64,000 nt of DNA from Roseiarcus sp963806935 (GTDB lineage: Bacteria; Pseudomonadota; Alphaproteobacteria; Rhizobiales; Beijerinckiaceae), in contig CAWEAT010000008.1 of NCBI GenBank assembly GCA_963806935.1, positions 155,770 to 219,769 of the forward strand, read 5' to 3'. This document shows positions 25,962 through 33,542 of the stretch, piece by piece. The position numbers and the translations under genes are program-made. How positions within the stretch are numbered: position 1 is the first letter of the stretch; every line of letters begins with the position of its first letter. The notes under the pieces were generated by a model. That model did no database searches. It saw only the letters and a list, made by a program, of their open reading frames with translations, and was not told the origin of the DNA.

Positions 25962-26213
25962 TCAGCCGCCGGTCATGGGCGGAAAGAACGCCACTTCCTT
26001 CGCGCCGGCGATTCGCGCATCGGCGCGGGCGTGAACGCGATCGAGGGCGGCGCGAACCATGAGCGGCTTGGCGAAGGCGTGCGCGTACCCCTCTCCCCGT
26101 TCGGCGAGCCAGGCGACAAGCTCGCCGACCGTCGCGACAGTCGCTGGCGGATCGAGCTCCTCCTCCGCCTTGCCGACCCGCTCGCGCACCCAGGCGAAAT
26201 AAAGCGCCTTCAT
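25962..26213 (-). CDS. moaD: Molybdopterin synthase sulfur carrier subunit MoaD
   Basis: This 83-residue protein has a ubiquitin-like fold, starts MKALYFAWVRERVGKAEEEL and ends in the essential Gly-Gly (PPMTGG), which is thiocarboxylated by MoeB. AGAKEVAFFPP is the usual pre-terminal stretch. It lies 7 bases after pgsA and 5 before moaE, so all three are likely cotranscribed. Confidence 0.94.
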   Translation of the reverse strand: MKALYFAWVRERVGKAEEELDPPATVATVGELVAWLAERGEGYAHAFAKPLMVRAALDRVHARADARIAGAKEVAFFPPMTGG

Positions 26214-26220
26214 GCCACCC

Positions 26221-26814
26221 TCAGTCGCCGCCGGAATGGTCGTAGCTCGCCTTCATATAGTCCCAGCCGGTGTAAAGCGTGAGCGTCGCCGCGATCCACA
26301 GCATGACGATCCCGGTCGTGATCGAGCCCGGGAGCAGCGCTTCGCCGGCCGGGCCGGCGATCAGGAAGGCGAGCGCGACGAACTGGACGGTGGTCTTCCA
26401 CTTGGCGAGCGCCGTCACCGGCAGCGGGACCCGAAGCTCGGCAAGGTATTCGCGCAATCCCGAGACCAGGATCTCGCGGCACAGGATGACGATCGCCGCC
26501 CATAAGCTGAGGCCCGAGATCGTCTGGTTGGCGGCGAGCACCAGGATCACTGCGGAGACGAGCAGCTTGTCGGCGATTGGGTCGAGCATCCTGCCGAGCG
26601 AGGACTGCTGCGACCAGGCGCGCGCCAGATAGCCGTCGAAAAAATCGGTCACGCCGGCGGCGATGAAGATCGCGAGCGCCGTCCACCGCGCCCACGGTTC
26701 GTCCGGCCAGAACAAAAACCCGGCGACCAGCGGAACCGCCGCGACCCGCGCGTAGGTCAGAATATTGGGCAGGGACCAGTTGCGGCTGATCTGGCGGGCG
26801 GTCGAGGATGCCAT
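26221..26814 (-). CDS. pgsA: CDP-diacylglycerol--glycerol-3-phosphate 3-phosphatidyltransferase
   Basis: This 197-residue integral membrane enzyme has the CDP-alcohol phosphotransferase motif D-G-x2-A-R-x8-G-x3-D-x3-D (DGYLARAWSQQSSLGRMLDPIAD, about residues 60-82). Start SLPNILTYARVAAVPL is typical of PgsA. It forms phosphatidylglycerophosphate, the first committed step to phosphatidylglycerol and cardiolipin. It heads the pgsA-moaD-moaE unit. Confidence 0.95.
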   Translation of the reverse strand: MASSTARQISRNWSLPNILTYARVAAVPLVAGFLFWPDEPWARWTALAIFIAAGVTDFFDGYLARAWSQQSSLGRMLDPIADKLLVSAVILVLAANQTISGLSLWAAIVILCREILVSGLREYLAELRVPLPVTALAKWKTTVQFVALAFLIAGPAGEALLPGSITTGIVMLWIAATLTLYTGWDYMKASYDHSGGD

Positions 26815-27008
26815 TTACGGCCCAAGAGACATCCTGCCCGTCCCTGCGTCAATAGCGCCCGGCCGGGGCGGCCCGGAGGCGCGCGTGCGGCTCCTCCAAC
26901 GGCGCCGACAAAACTGGGGACGAGGGCCGGGGTCGGAGGTTCAGGCCGCGCAACATCGGCTAGGGTCAGGATCCTGCTCGTCGGATCAAGCTCGGGACCA
27001 TAAGGCTC

Positions 27009-27638
27009 ATGTTGAACGTTCACGTCGTCGGCCATCCGCTGGTGCAGCACAAGCTGACCCTGATGCGCGACAAGACCGTGTCGACCAAGGGCTTCCGGCA
27101 GCTCATGAACGAGATCGGGATGCTGCTCGCCTACGAGGTGACGCGCGATCTGCCGCTCGAGATGGTCGAGGTCGAGACCCCGCTCGCCAAGATGATGGCG
27201 CCCACGATTGCCGGAAAAAAGCTGGTGTTCGCACCCATCCTGCGCGCCGGGGTCGGTTTCCTCGACGGGATGCTCGATCTCGTGCCGAGCGCGCGGGTGG
27301 CGCACATCGGCCTCTATCGCGACCCGCAAAGCCTCGAGGCGGTCGAATATTACTTCAAGGCGCCGGCGGACGTCGCCGACCGGCTGGTGATCGTGATGGA
27401 CCCGATGCTTGCGACCGCCAATTCAGCCGTCGCCGCCATCGACCGCCTCAAGCGCCGCGGGGTGAAGGAGATCCGCTTCGTCTGTCTTCTCGCGGCGCCC
27501 GAGGGGATCGAGCGGCTGACCAAGGCCCATCCGGAGGTCCAGATCTGGACCGCGGCGATCGACGAACGGCTCAACGACCACGGCTACATCATTCCCGGCC
27601 TGGGCGACGCGGGAGACCGGATGTTCGGGACGAAGTAG
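27009..27638 (+). CDS. upp: Uracil phosphoribosyltransferase
   Basis: This 209-residue salvage enzyme makes UMP from uracil and PRPP. It has GHPLVQHKLTLMRDK, PILRAGVGFLDGML, the PRPP loop VIVMDPMLATANSA, and the C-terminal uracil-binding IIPGLGDAGDRMFGTK. Length and ends match Upp. It is convergent with mucR, with a hairpin between. Confidence 0.96.
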   Translation: MLNVHVVGHPLVQHKLTLMRDKTVSTKGFRQLMNEIGMLLAYEVTRDLPLEMVEVETPLAKMMAPTIAGKKLVFAPILRAGVGFLDGMLDLVPSARVAHIGLYRDPQSLEAVEYYFKAPADVADRLVIVMDPMLATANSAVAAIDRLKRRGVKEIRFVCLLAAPEGIERLTKAHPEVQIWTAAIDERLNDHGYIIPGLGDAGDRMFGTK

Positions 27639-27683
27639 GACGAGCCGCGTCGAGCGTGCGCAAGGGGCCAGATCTTGCCTTGA

Positions 27684-27723
27684 CCTCAACTGTCCGGCGG
27701 CGAAAGGGCGGCCGGAGGTTGAG
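27684..27723. terminator. Hairpin between convergent upp and mucR
   Basis: CTCAAC (27685-27690) and GTTGAG (27718-27723) close a stem continued by CCGGC and GCCGG around a GAAAG loop. The position between two convergent stops suggests a shared terminator, although no long T-tract follows. Confidence 0.5.
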
Positions 27724-27744
27724 TTAGGGTTTCCGTTGCGCGCC

Positions 27745-28152
27745 TTACTTGCGGCGACGGCGCTGCTGTCCGAGGCCCATCTGCTTCGCCAGCGCCGACC
27801 GCGCCTTGGCATAGGCCGGGGCGACCATCGGATAGTCGGACGGAAGACCCCATTTCTCGCGATACTCTTCGGGGGAGAGGTTATACTGGGTTCGCAGGTG
27901 GCGTTTCAGCGACTTGAATTTGCGGCCGTCTTCCAGACAGATGATGTAATCGCTGGTAATCGACTTCTTCGGCGGGACGGCGGGCTTGGCGGCTTCGACG
28001 ACGACAGGTTGCGCGCCGGTCGCAACCCGCACGATTGCTGCGTGAACTTCGCTCAGAAGCGCCGGCAACTCGCTTGACGGTACGGAATTGTTCGACACAT
28101 AGGCCGAAACTATCTCCGCGGCGAGTTCAACGTGATTGGTGGAATCGCTCAT
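27745..28152 (-). CDS. MucR/Ros-family transcriptional regulator
   Basis: This 135-residue protein has the Ros/MucR zinc-finger core YIICLEDGRKFKSLKRHL and the signature LSPEEYREKWGLP, with a basic C-terminal tail (GQQRRRRK). MucR proteins repress or activate exopolysaccharide and surface genes by binding AT-rich DNA. A GGAGTAA site precedes the ATG. The AT-rich upstream region is a likely autoregulatory target. Confidence 0.95.
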   Translation of the reverse strand: MSDSTNHVELAAEIVSAYVSNNSVPSSELPALLSEVHAAIVRVATGAQPVVVEAAKPAVPPKKSITSDYIICLEDGRKFKSLKRHLRTQYNLSPEEYREKWGLPSDYPMVAPAYAKARSALAKQMGLGQQRRRRK

Positions 28153-28408
28153 TGTAGACGTTACTCCGAAAGGGGCGCCCGTCGAAACCGCCTTCTCTGG
28201 CGATCAGCTTCAGGCATTCTGCTCGTCCGACCACGACGAGCGTCCTCATTGTTTGTCGCTTGTAGCGACTTGGCGGGCGAGGATATAGCCCAAAAGAAAA
28301 CATGACACAAGACAAACAATGGTGATTTTAACTACGGCATCCATCGACATTGGTCGAATACTCACTATGCTCGGTCGGCCGGATTCTGAATTCACACAAA
28401 AAAAGAAC

Positions 28409-28566
28409 TTTCTTCACTTGACAGGCCGCGGTTAGCATGCCGCGAACAAGCTTTCAGCGAATCATTGCGGGCAGATTCCAAGATCGTTTTGCCTCAAGCA
28501 GTAAGATTTCGATTGGTCCTAACTCTGGGCCAGGGGCGGTCGGACGCGTCGCTCTTGGCCTTTTTT
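28409..28566 (+). ncRNA. Candidate small RNA with intrinsic terminator
   Basis: An intrinsic terminator (GGGCCA at 28527-28532, pairing with TGGCC at 28556-28560, then six Ts) points along the plus strand, but the only upstream gene, mucR, reads the other way. A promoter must therefore lie between 28152 and 28527. Candidates are TTTCTT (28409) with TAGCAT (28433), 18 bases apart, or TTGACA at 28418-28423 with a weak -10. A transcript of about 110-130 nt is inferred. No known RNA family was recognised. Confidence 0.4.
28527..28566 (+). terminator. Rho-independent terminator
   Basis: A GC-rich stem (GGGCCAGGGGCG pairing with CGCTCTTGGCC, imperfect) is directly followed by TTTTTT at 28561-28566. 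It is among the clearest intrinsic terminators in the window and has no annotated gene upstream on its strand. Confidence 0.65.
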
Positions 28567-28691
28567 CATCTGCGCCGCCGCCTCACGACGATTGTTGAGC
28601 ACCGGGCAATGGCCGCAATGGATGTCAACAGCGCTGAAAGCGCTTATATGCGACGTGCCGAACACAGTTGATCGGCGCGTCGCGGGCTCCA

Positions 28692-30608
28692 ATGCAACAT
28701 CATAGGACTTCAACATTCATTGCTGCCCGCGGCGCGCCTGCGCGGCGCGCGACGCTGACCGGAACCGTACAGCTTCTCTGGCCCTACATCTGGCCGGCGG
28801 ACCGTGCGGACCTCAAGCTGCGCGTTTTTCTCGCCGTCGCCCTGATGCTGCTGTCGAAATTGTTCACGATCGCCATTCCCTACTCGTATAAGTGGGCCAC
28901 GGACGCGGTCGCCGGGAAGCTCGCGCTCGACGCGGTCCCGCTGCCGCGGTTTCTTTTCGGCGCGGTTGCCCTGACCGTCCTCTACGGGCTCCTGCGCATC
29001 GTGATGGCGTTGACCCAGCAGGGCCGCGACGCGCTATTCGCGGCGGTCGCCATGAATGCGGTGCGCCGCCTGGCGATCGAAGTGTTCGAGCACCTGCATC
29101 GCCTGTCGCTGCGCTTTCATCTCGAGCGCAAGACCGGCGGCCTCACGCGGGTGCTCGAGCGCGGCCGCAACGCCATCGAGACCATCGTTCGGACCTCAAT
29201 GCTGACTGCGGTTCCGACCGCCGTCGAGTTCGCGCTGGTCGTCGGCGCGATGCTGATCTCCTTCGACTGGCGCTACGTCGTGGCGATCAGCGTCACCGTG
29301 GTTGCCTATCTGGCGTTTACGACCGTGGCCACCAATTGGCGTATCGGCATTCGCCGTTCGATGAACGAGAGCGACACCGACGCCAACACCAAGGCGATCG
29401 ACAGCCTGCTCAACTTCGAGACTGTGAAGTATTTCGGGGCCGAAGAGCGTGAGGCCGCCCGATACGACAAGTCGATGGCGCGCTATGAGCGGATGAGCGT
29501 GCGGACCTACGTCTCGCTCGCGGTGCTCAACGCAGGACAAGCGGTCATTTTCACTCTCGGCCTGATCGTTGTGCTGGTGATGTGCGTCGCCGAGGTGAGG
29601 AACGGAACGAAGACCGTCGGCGCCTTCGTGCTGGTGAACCTGATCATGCTGCAACTCTACCAGCCGCTCAATTTCATGGGCATGGTCTATCGCGAGATCA
29701 AGCAGGCGATCATCGACGTCGAGGCGATGTTCGCCATCCTGGCGCAGCATCCCGAGATCGAGGACCTTCCCGGGGCGCAGCCCTTGAAGGTGAGCGCCGG
29801 CGCGGTCCGGTTCGAGAACGTCGAGTTCGCCTACGATCCGGGCCGGCCGATCCTGCGCGGCGTCTCGTTCGATGCGCCGGCCGGCCATACGATCGCCATC
29901 GTCGGGCCGTCGGGCGCCGGCAAGTCCACGATCTCGCGGCTCCTGTTTCGGTTCTACGAGCCGGGCTCCGGGCGTATCCTGATCGACGGCCAGAATATCC
30001 GCGCCGTCACCCAGAGTTCGCTGCGCGCCGCGATCGGCATGGTGCCGCAGGACACGGTGCTGTTCAACGACACCATCCTCTACAATGTCCGCTACGGCCG
30101 AGACGGGGCGAGCGAGGAAGAGGTCGTCGCGGCGGCGGAAAACGCGCAGATCGATCGCTTCATCCGCTCGCTGCCGCAGGGCTACGACGCGCCGGTCGGC
30201 GAGCGGGGCCTCAAGCTTTCGGGCGGCGAGAAGCAACGGGTCGCGATCGCGCGCACGATGCTGAAAGCGCCGCCGATTCTGGTTCTCGACGAAGCGACGT
30301 CGGCGCTCGACAGCTTCACCGAGCGGGAGATTCAGTCGGCGCTCGAGCGGGTCTCGCGCGGCCGCACGACGATCGTGATCGCCCACCGCCTGTCGACCGT
30401 GGTCAACGCCGACGAGATCCTGGTGCTCGACAAGGGCGTCATCGCCGAGCGCGGAACGCATCAGGAGCTCCTGGCGCGAGGCGGAATTTATTCGGCGCTG
30501 TGGAGCCGCCAGCGGCAGGTCGACGCGGCGCAGGAATTGTTGCGGCGCGCCGGCAGGGAGGACGATCTCGACGCCGAGGGCGGCCTCGCTTCCCAGCCCG
30601 CGCCGTGA
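28692..30608 (+). CDS. Atm1/HMT1-type ABC exporter, fused permease and ATPase
   Basis: This 638-residue half-transporter has six N-terminal membrane helices (about 35-330) and a C-terminal ATPase with Walker A GPSGAGKST (about 404), LSGGEKQRVAIARTML and ILVLDEATSALD. The permease stretch FETVKYFGAEEREAARYDKS and the GRxxG region match Atm1/HMT1 proteins, which export glutathione-bound metals or sulfur species. ATG 28692 is chosen; a TTG at 28668 would add eight residues. psd follows 55 bases later. Confidence 0.92.
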   Translation: MQHHRTSTFIAARGAPARRATLTGTVQLLWPYIWPADRADLKLRVFLAVALMLLSKLFTIAIPYSYKWATDAVAGKLALDAVPLPRFLFGAVALTVLYGLLRIVMALTQQGRDALFAAVAMNAVRRLAIEVFEHLHRLSLRFHLERKTGGLTRVLERGRNAIETIVRTSMLTAVPTAVEFALVVGAMLISFDWRYVVAISVTVVAYLAFTTVATNWRIGIRRSMNESDTDANTKAIDSLLNFETVKYFGAEEREAARYDKSMARYERMSVRTYVSLAVLNAGQAVIFTLGLIVVLVMCVAEVRNGTKTVGAFVLVNLIMLQLYQPLNFMGMVYREIKQAIIDVEAMFAILAQHPEIEDLPGAQPLKVSAGAVRFENVEFAYDPGRPILRGVSFDAPAGHTIAIVGPSGAGKSTISRLLFRFYEPGSGRILIDGQNIRAVTQSSLRAAIGMVPQDTVLFNDTILYNVRYGRDGASEEEVVAAAENAQIDRFIRSLPQGYDAPVGERGLKLSGGEKQRVAIARTMLKAPPILVLDEATSALDSFTEREIQSALERVSRGRTTIVIAHRLSTVVNADEILVLDKGVIAERGTHQELLARGGIYSALWSRQRQVDAAQELLRRAGREDDLDAEGGLASQPAP

Positions 30609-30663
30609 CATTCGGGGCGTTTGGCGCCATGAGTGCGCGCGGATTTTGTTCGGGCGCCGATCA

Positions 30664-31363
30664 ATGAGCATCGTAAAATCGCTGCGCGGTCAGCTCGCGC
30701 CGATCCATCCGGAAGGCTATCTCTTCGTCTTCGGCTTCGCCGTCGCGACGCTCATCCTGTGGTGGCTGTGGGCGCCGCTTGGATGGCTCGGCCTCGTCGC
30801 CACTTTGTGGTGCGCGTATTTCTTCCGCGATCCGGCCCGCGTCACCCCGGTCCGCGGCGACCTCGTCATCGCGCCCGCCGACGGCGTGGTCAGTTCCGCC
30901 GGCTTCGCCGCGCCGCCGCCGGAGCTCGGCCTCGGCATGGCGCCGATGCAGCGGGTGTCGATTTTCATGTCGATCTTCGACTGCCACGTCAATCGCGCCC
31001 CGGTGCAGGGCCGCGTCGCGCAGATCGTCTATCATCCGGGTCTGTTCCTCAACGCCGACCTGGACAAGGCGAGCGAGGACAACGAGCGCAACAGCATCGC
31101 CATCGATACCCCCTCGGGGCGGTTCGGCGTCGTCCAGATCGCCGGCCTCGTCGCAAGAAGGATCGTGTGCTTCACTCACGAAGGCGCGCTGCTGACCCCC
31201 GGCGAGCGCATCGGCCTCATTCGTTTCGGCTCGCGCGTCGACGTCTATCTTCCGGCGGCGCGCGCAGATCGTCGTCGGCGTCGATTCGCGCACGGTCGCG
31301 GGCGAGACGGTGATCGGCAAGATCGCCGCGGAGGTCACGCCGACGCCCTTTCAGCGGAGCTGA
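30664..31363 (+). CDS. psd: Phosphatidylserine decarboxylase (frameshifted near the C-terminus)
   Basis: This is the short, soluble-domain type found in rhizobia: MSIVKSLRGQLAPIHPEGY, an N-terminal membrane pair, VIAPADGVVSSAG, DCHVNRAPVQG, and the self-cleavage site FGSRVDVYLP whose serine becomes the pyruvoyl group. After VYLP the frame changes: AQIVVGVDSRTVAGETVIG continues in the +1 frame to a TGA at 31361. Removing one base at about 31253-31262 restores a protein of 232 residues. It makes phosphatidylethanolamine; pssA follows after 3 bases. Confidence 0.88.
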
Positions 31364-31366
31364 GCG

Positions 31367-32174
31367 GTGAACGAGGCCGGCCCCCTGCCCCGGGCGCCGA
31401 TCGACGACGCGCGCGGCCCGGCGCGCGGCCAGCGCTTCCGGGCGGTGCCGCTCAAGCTCCTCATTCCCAATCTCATCACCCTGTTCGCGCTCGGCCTCGG
31501 CCTGACGGCGATCCGGCTGGCGATGGAGGGGTCGATCGAATGGGCGGTGAGCGCGATCGCCGGCGCGGCCGTGCTCGACGGGCTCGACGGACGGATCGCG
31601 CGGGCGCTCAAGGGAACCTCGCGCTTCGGCGCCGAGCTCGAACTCGCTCGCCGACTTCGTCGACTTCGGCGTCGCGCCGGCGCTGGTGCTGTATGTCGCC
31701 AACCTGCATGCCGTCAAAAATTTCGGCTGGGTGGCGGCGCTCCTGTTTGCGATGGCCTGCGCGCTGCGGCTCGCGCGTTTCAACGTCATGATCGATGAAG
31801 ATCAGCCGGCATGGCGCAAGACTTTCTTTGTCGGCATGCCGGCGCCCGCGGGCGCGATCGTGGGCCTGTTGCCGATCTACCTGGATTACGCGTTCGATCT
31901 CGGCCCGCCGACCCCGCGCTTCGCCGTGATCGAGAGCCTCTATGTGCTTGGCGTGGCGCTCCTGATGGCGAGCCGGGTGCCGCATTTCTCTGGCAAGTCG
32001 CTCGGGCGGGTGCCGCGCGAATATGTGGCGGTGGTGTTGGTCGGCGTCGCCGCCGCGCTCCTCCTCCTGTTCAATTTTCCGATGCAGGCGCTTGTCGCCG
32101 TCACTCTCTGCTATCTCGCCTCGATCCCATTCGCGGTCATGCGTCATCGAGCGCTCGATCGCGGCGCCGGATAG
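31367..32174 (+). CDS. pssA: CDP-diacylglycerol--serine O-phosphatidyltransferase (frameshifted)
   Basis: This membrane enzyme makes phosphatidylserine for the adjacent psd. The N-terminal frame has LKLLIPNLITLFALGLG and the CDP-alcohol motif DGLDGRIARALKGTSRFGAEL. The next frame continues ADFVDFGVAPALVLYVANL and several membrane helices to the stop at 32174. One extra base near 31640 (GAAC for GAC) separates them; removal gives about 268 residues, the normal PssA size. The GTG start lies 3 bases after the psd stop, so the two are cotranscribed. Confidence 0.88.
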
Positions 32175-32315
32175 CGGGAGACGAGACGCCTCTTGCGCTC
32201 AGGCGCAAGTCAGGCATCATAGGCCGCGGTCGGCGCAATCCGGCGACGTCGGGCGGTCGGCGTCGCCGTTGGGGTCATGTTGTCACGCTTGTCGGGGATT
32301 GGCGCGTTGATTTTC

Positions 32316-33542
32316 ATGCGTGACCTTCGGTCCGGGACTCGAATCGGCGCGCGGGCTGTTCGCGCGGCGTGCTTGGGCGCAGCGGCGGTCGCGCTCGCAG
32401 GCTGCAACAATCCGAGGAACGCCTATGTGGCGCCGCCGCCGCCCAAGGTGCTCGTGGCCCAGCCGCTCCAGCAGCCGGTGACCGAGTACCTCGAGCTGAC
32501 CGGGAATACCGCCCCTTTCGCCACCGTCGACCTTGTCGCGCGCGTGCAGGGCTTCCTCACCTCCATCAATTACGTCGACGGCGCCATGGTCAAGAAGGGC
32601 GCGCAGCTGTTTGGCATCGAGCGCGACATCTATCAGGCGCAGCTTGACCAGCAGGAGGCGACGCTCGCCTCGGACGAAGCGACGGAGGAATACAACAAGA
32701 CCGAATATCAGCGGCAGGCGACGCTCGGCAAAAGCGACTTCGCCAGCCAGGCCACGGTCCAGGAGTGGAAATCGAAGGCCGACCAGGCGGCGGCCGAGAT
32801 CCAGAACGCGAAGGCCGCCATCTGGCTCGCGAAGATCAACCTCGGCTACACCCAGGTGCTGGCCCCGTTCGACGGGGTCGTCACCAATCATCTCGTCGAC
32901 GTCGGCGCGCTGGTTGGAGTTTCGGGGCCGACCAAGCTCTCCACGATCGTGCAGACCGATCCGCTCTACGTCTACTTCACGTTGAGCGAGCCGCAGATCC
33001 TGGCGCTCCAGAGAAACCTCGCCCAGCACGGCATCGCGTTGCGCACGTCGGGCCTGTCGGATGTGCCGGTCGAAATCGGGCTGCAGGGCGAGGAAGGCTA
33101 TCCGCACAAGGGCCACATGGACTATGCCTCGCCGCAGGTCGACGCGGCGACCGGAACTTTGAACGCGCGCGCCCTGTTCGCGAACAAGGATGGGGCTCTG
33201 CTGCCCGGTCTGTTCGTGCGGGTGCGCACCCCGATCGCGCAGCATGACAAGGCGCTCCTGACGCGAAACGACTCGATCGGAACCAGCCAGGAAGGAAGCT
33301 ACGTCCTTGTCGTCGGCCCCGACAATGTCGTTCAGCGGAAGGTCGTCACGACCGGAGTGCGCGACGGGCAGCTGCGCGTGATCGAATCAGGCTTGAGCCC
33401 GACCGACTGGGTCGTGACCGAGGGGGTGCAGCGCGCGTTTCCCGGCGCCAAGGTCGATCCGCAGCGCGGGCAACTCGCCTCGGCGGCGCCGGAGCCGTCG
33501 GGCGGGGACAAAGCCGGCGCGGCCGATCCGGGTCAGAAATGA
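32316..33542 (+). CDS. RND efflux periplasmic adaptor lipoprotein
   Basis: This 408-residue membrane-fusion protein of the MexE/AcrA type has a lipoprotein signal ending ALAGC (lipobox), a biotinyl-lipoyl-like domain (VARVQGFLTSINYVDGAMVKKG), a coiled-coil hairpin (about 90-150) and beta-barrel domains (LAPFDGVVTNHLVDVGALVG). It bridges the inner-membrane pump to an outer-membrane channel. ATG 32316 is chosen; the open frame extends 13 codons further. It overlaps the pump gene by ATGA. Confidence 0.92.
   Translation: MRDLRSGTRIGARAVRAACLGAAAVALAGCNNPRNAYVAPPPPKVLVAQPLQQPVTEYLELTGNTAPFATVDLVARVQGFLTSINYVDGAMVKKGAQLFGIERDIYQAQLDQQEATLASDEATEEYNKTEYQRQATLGKSDFASQATVQEWKSKADQAAAEIQNAKAAIWLAKINLGYTQVLAPFDGVVTNHLVDVGALVGVSGPTKLSTIVQTDPLYVYFTLSEPQILALQRNLAQHGIALRTSGLSDVPVEIGLQGEEGYPHKGHMDYASPQVDAATGTLNARALFANKDGALLPGLFVRVRTPIAQHDKALLTRNDSIGTSQEGSYVLVVGPDNVVQRKVVTTGVRDGQLRVIESGLSPTDWVVTEGVQRAFPGAKVDPQRGQLASAAPEPSGGDKAGAADPGQK

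Larger units (their letters stand above)
28153..28691. other. AT-rich intergenic region upstream of mucR
   Basis: These 539 bases hold the mucR promoter (minus), a candidate small RNA with a T-tract terminator at 28527-28566 (plus), and the start of the ABC exporter gene. A 68-codon plus-strand frame at 28465-28671 has no ribosome binding site and no family resemblance and is not called. Confidence 0.5.

Noticed and set aside
28465..28671. 68-codon plus-strand frame near mucR
   Set aside because: It crosses the T-tract terminator, has no ribosome binding site and no similarity to known proteins.
29196..30671. 491-codon minus-strand frame opposite the ABC exporter
   Set aside because: It is rich in Arg, Asp and His with no recognisable domain and lies wholly opposite a gene with clear Walker motifs; it is a GC-rich shadow.
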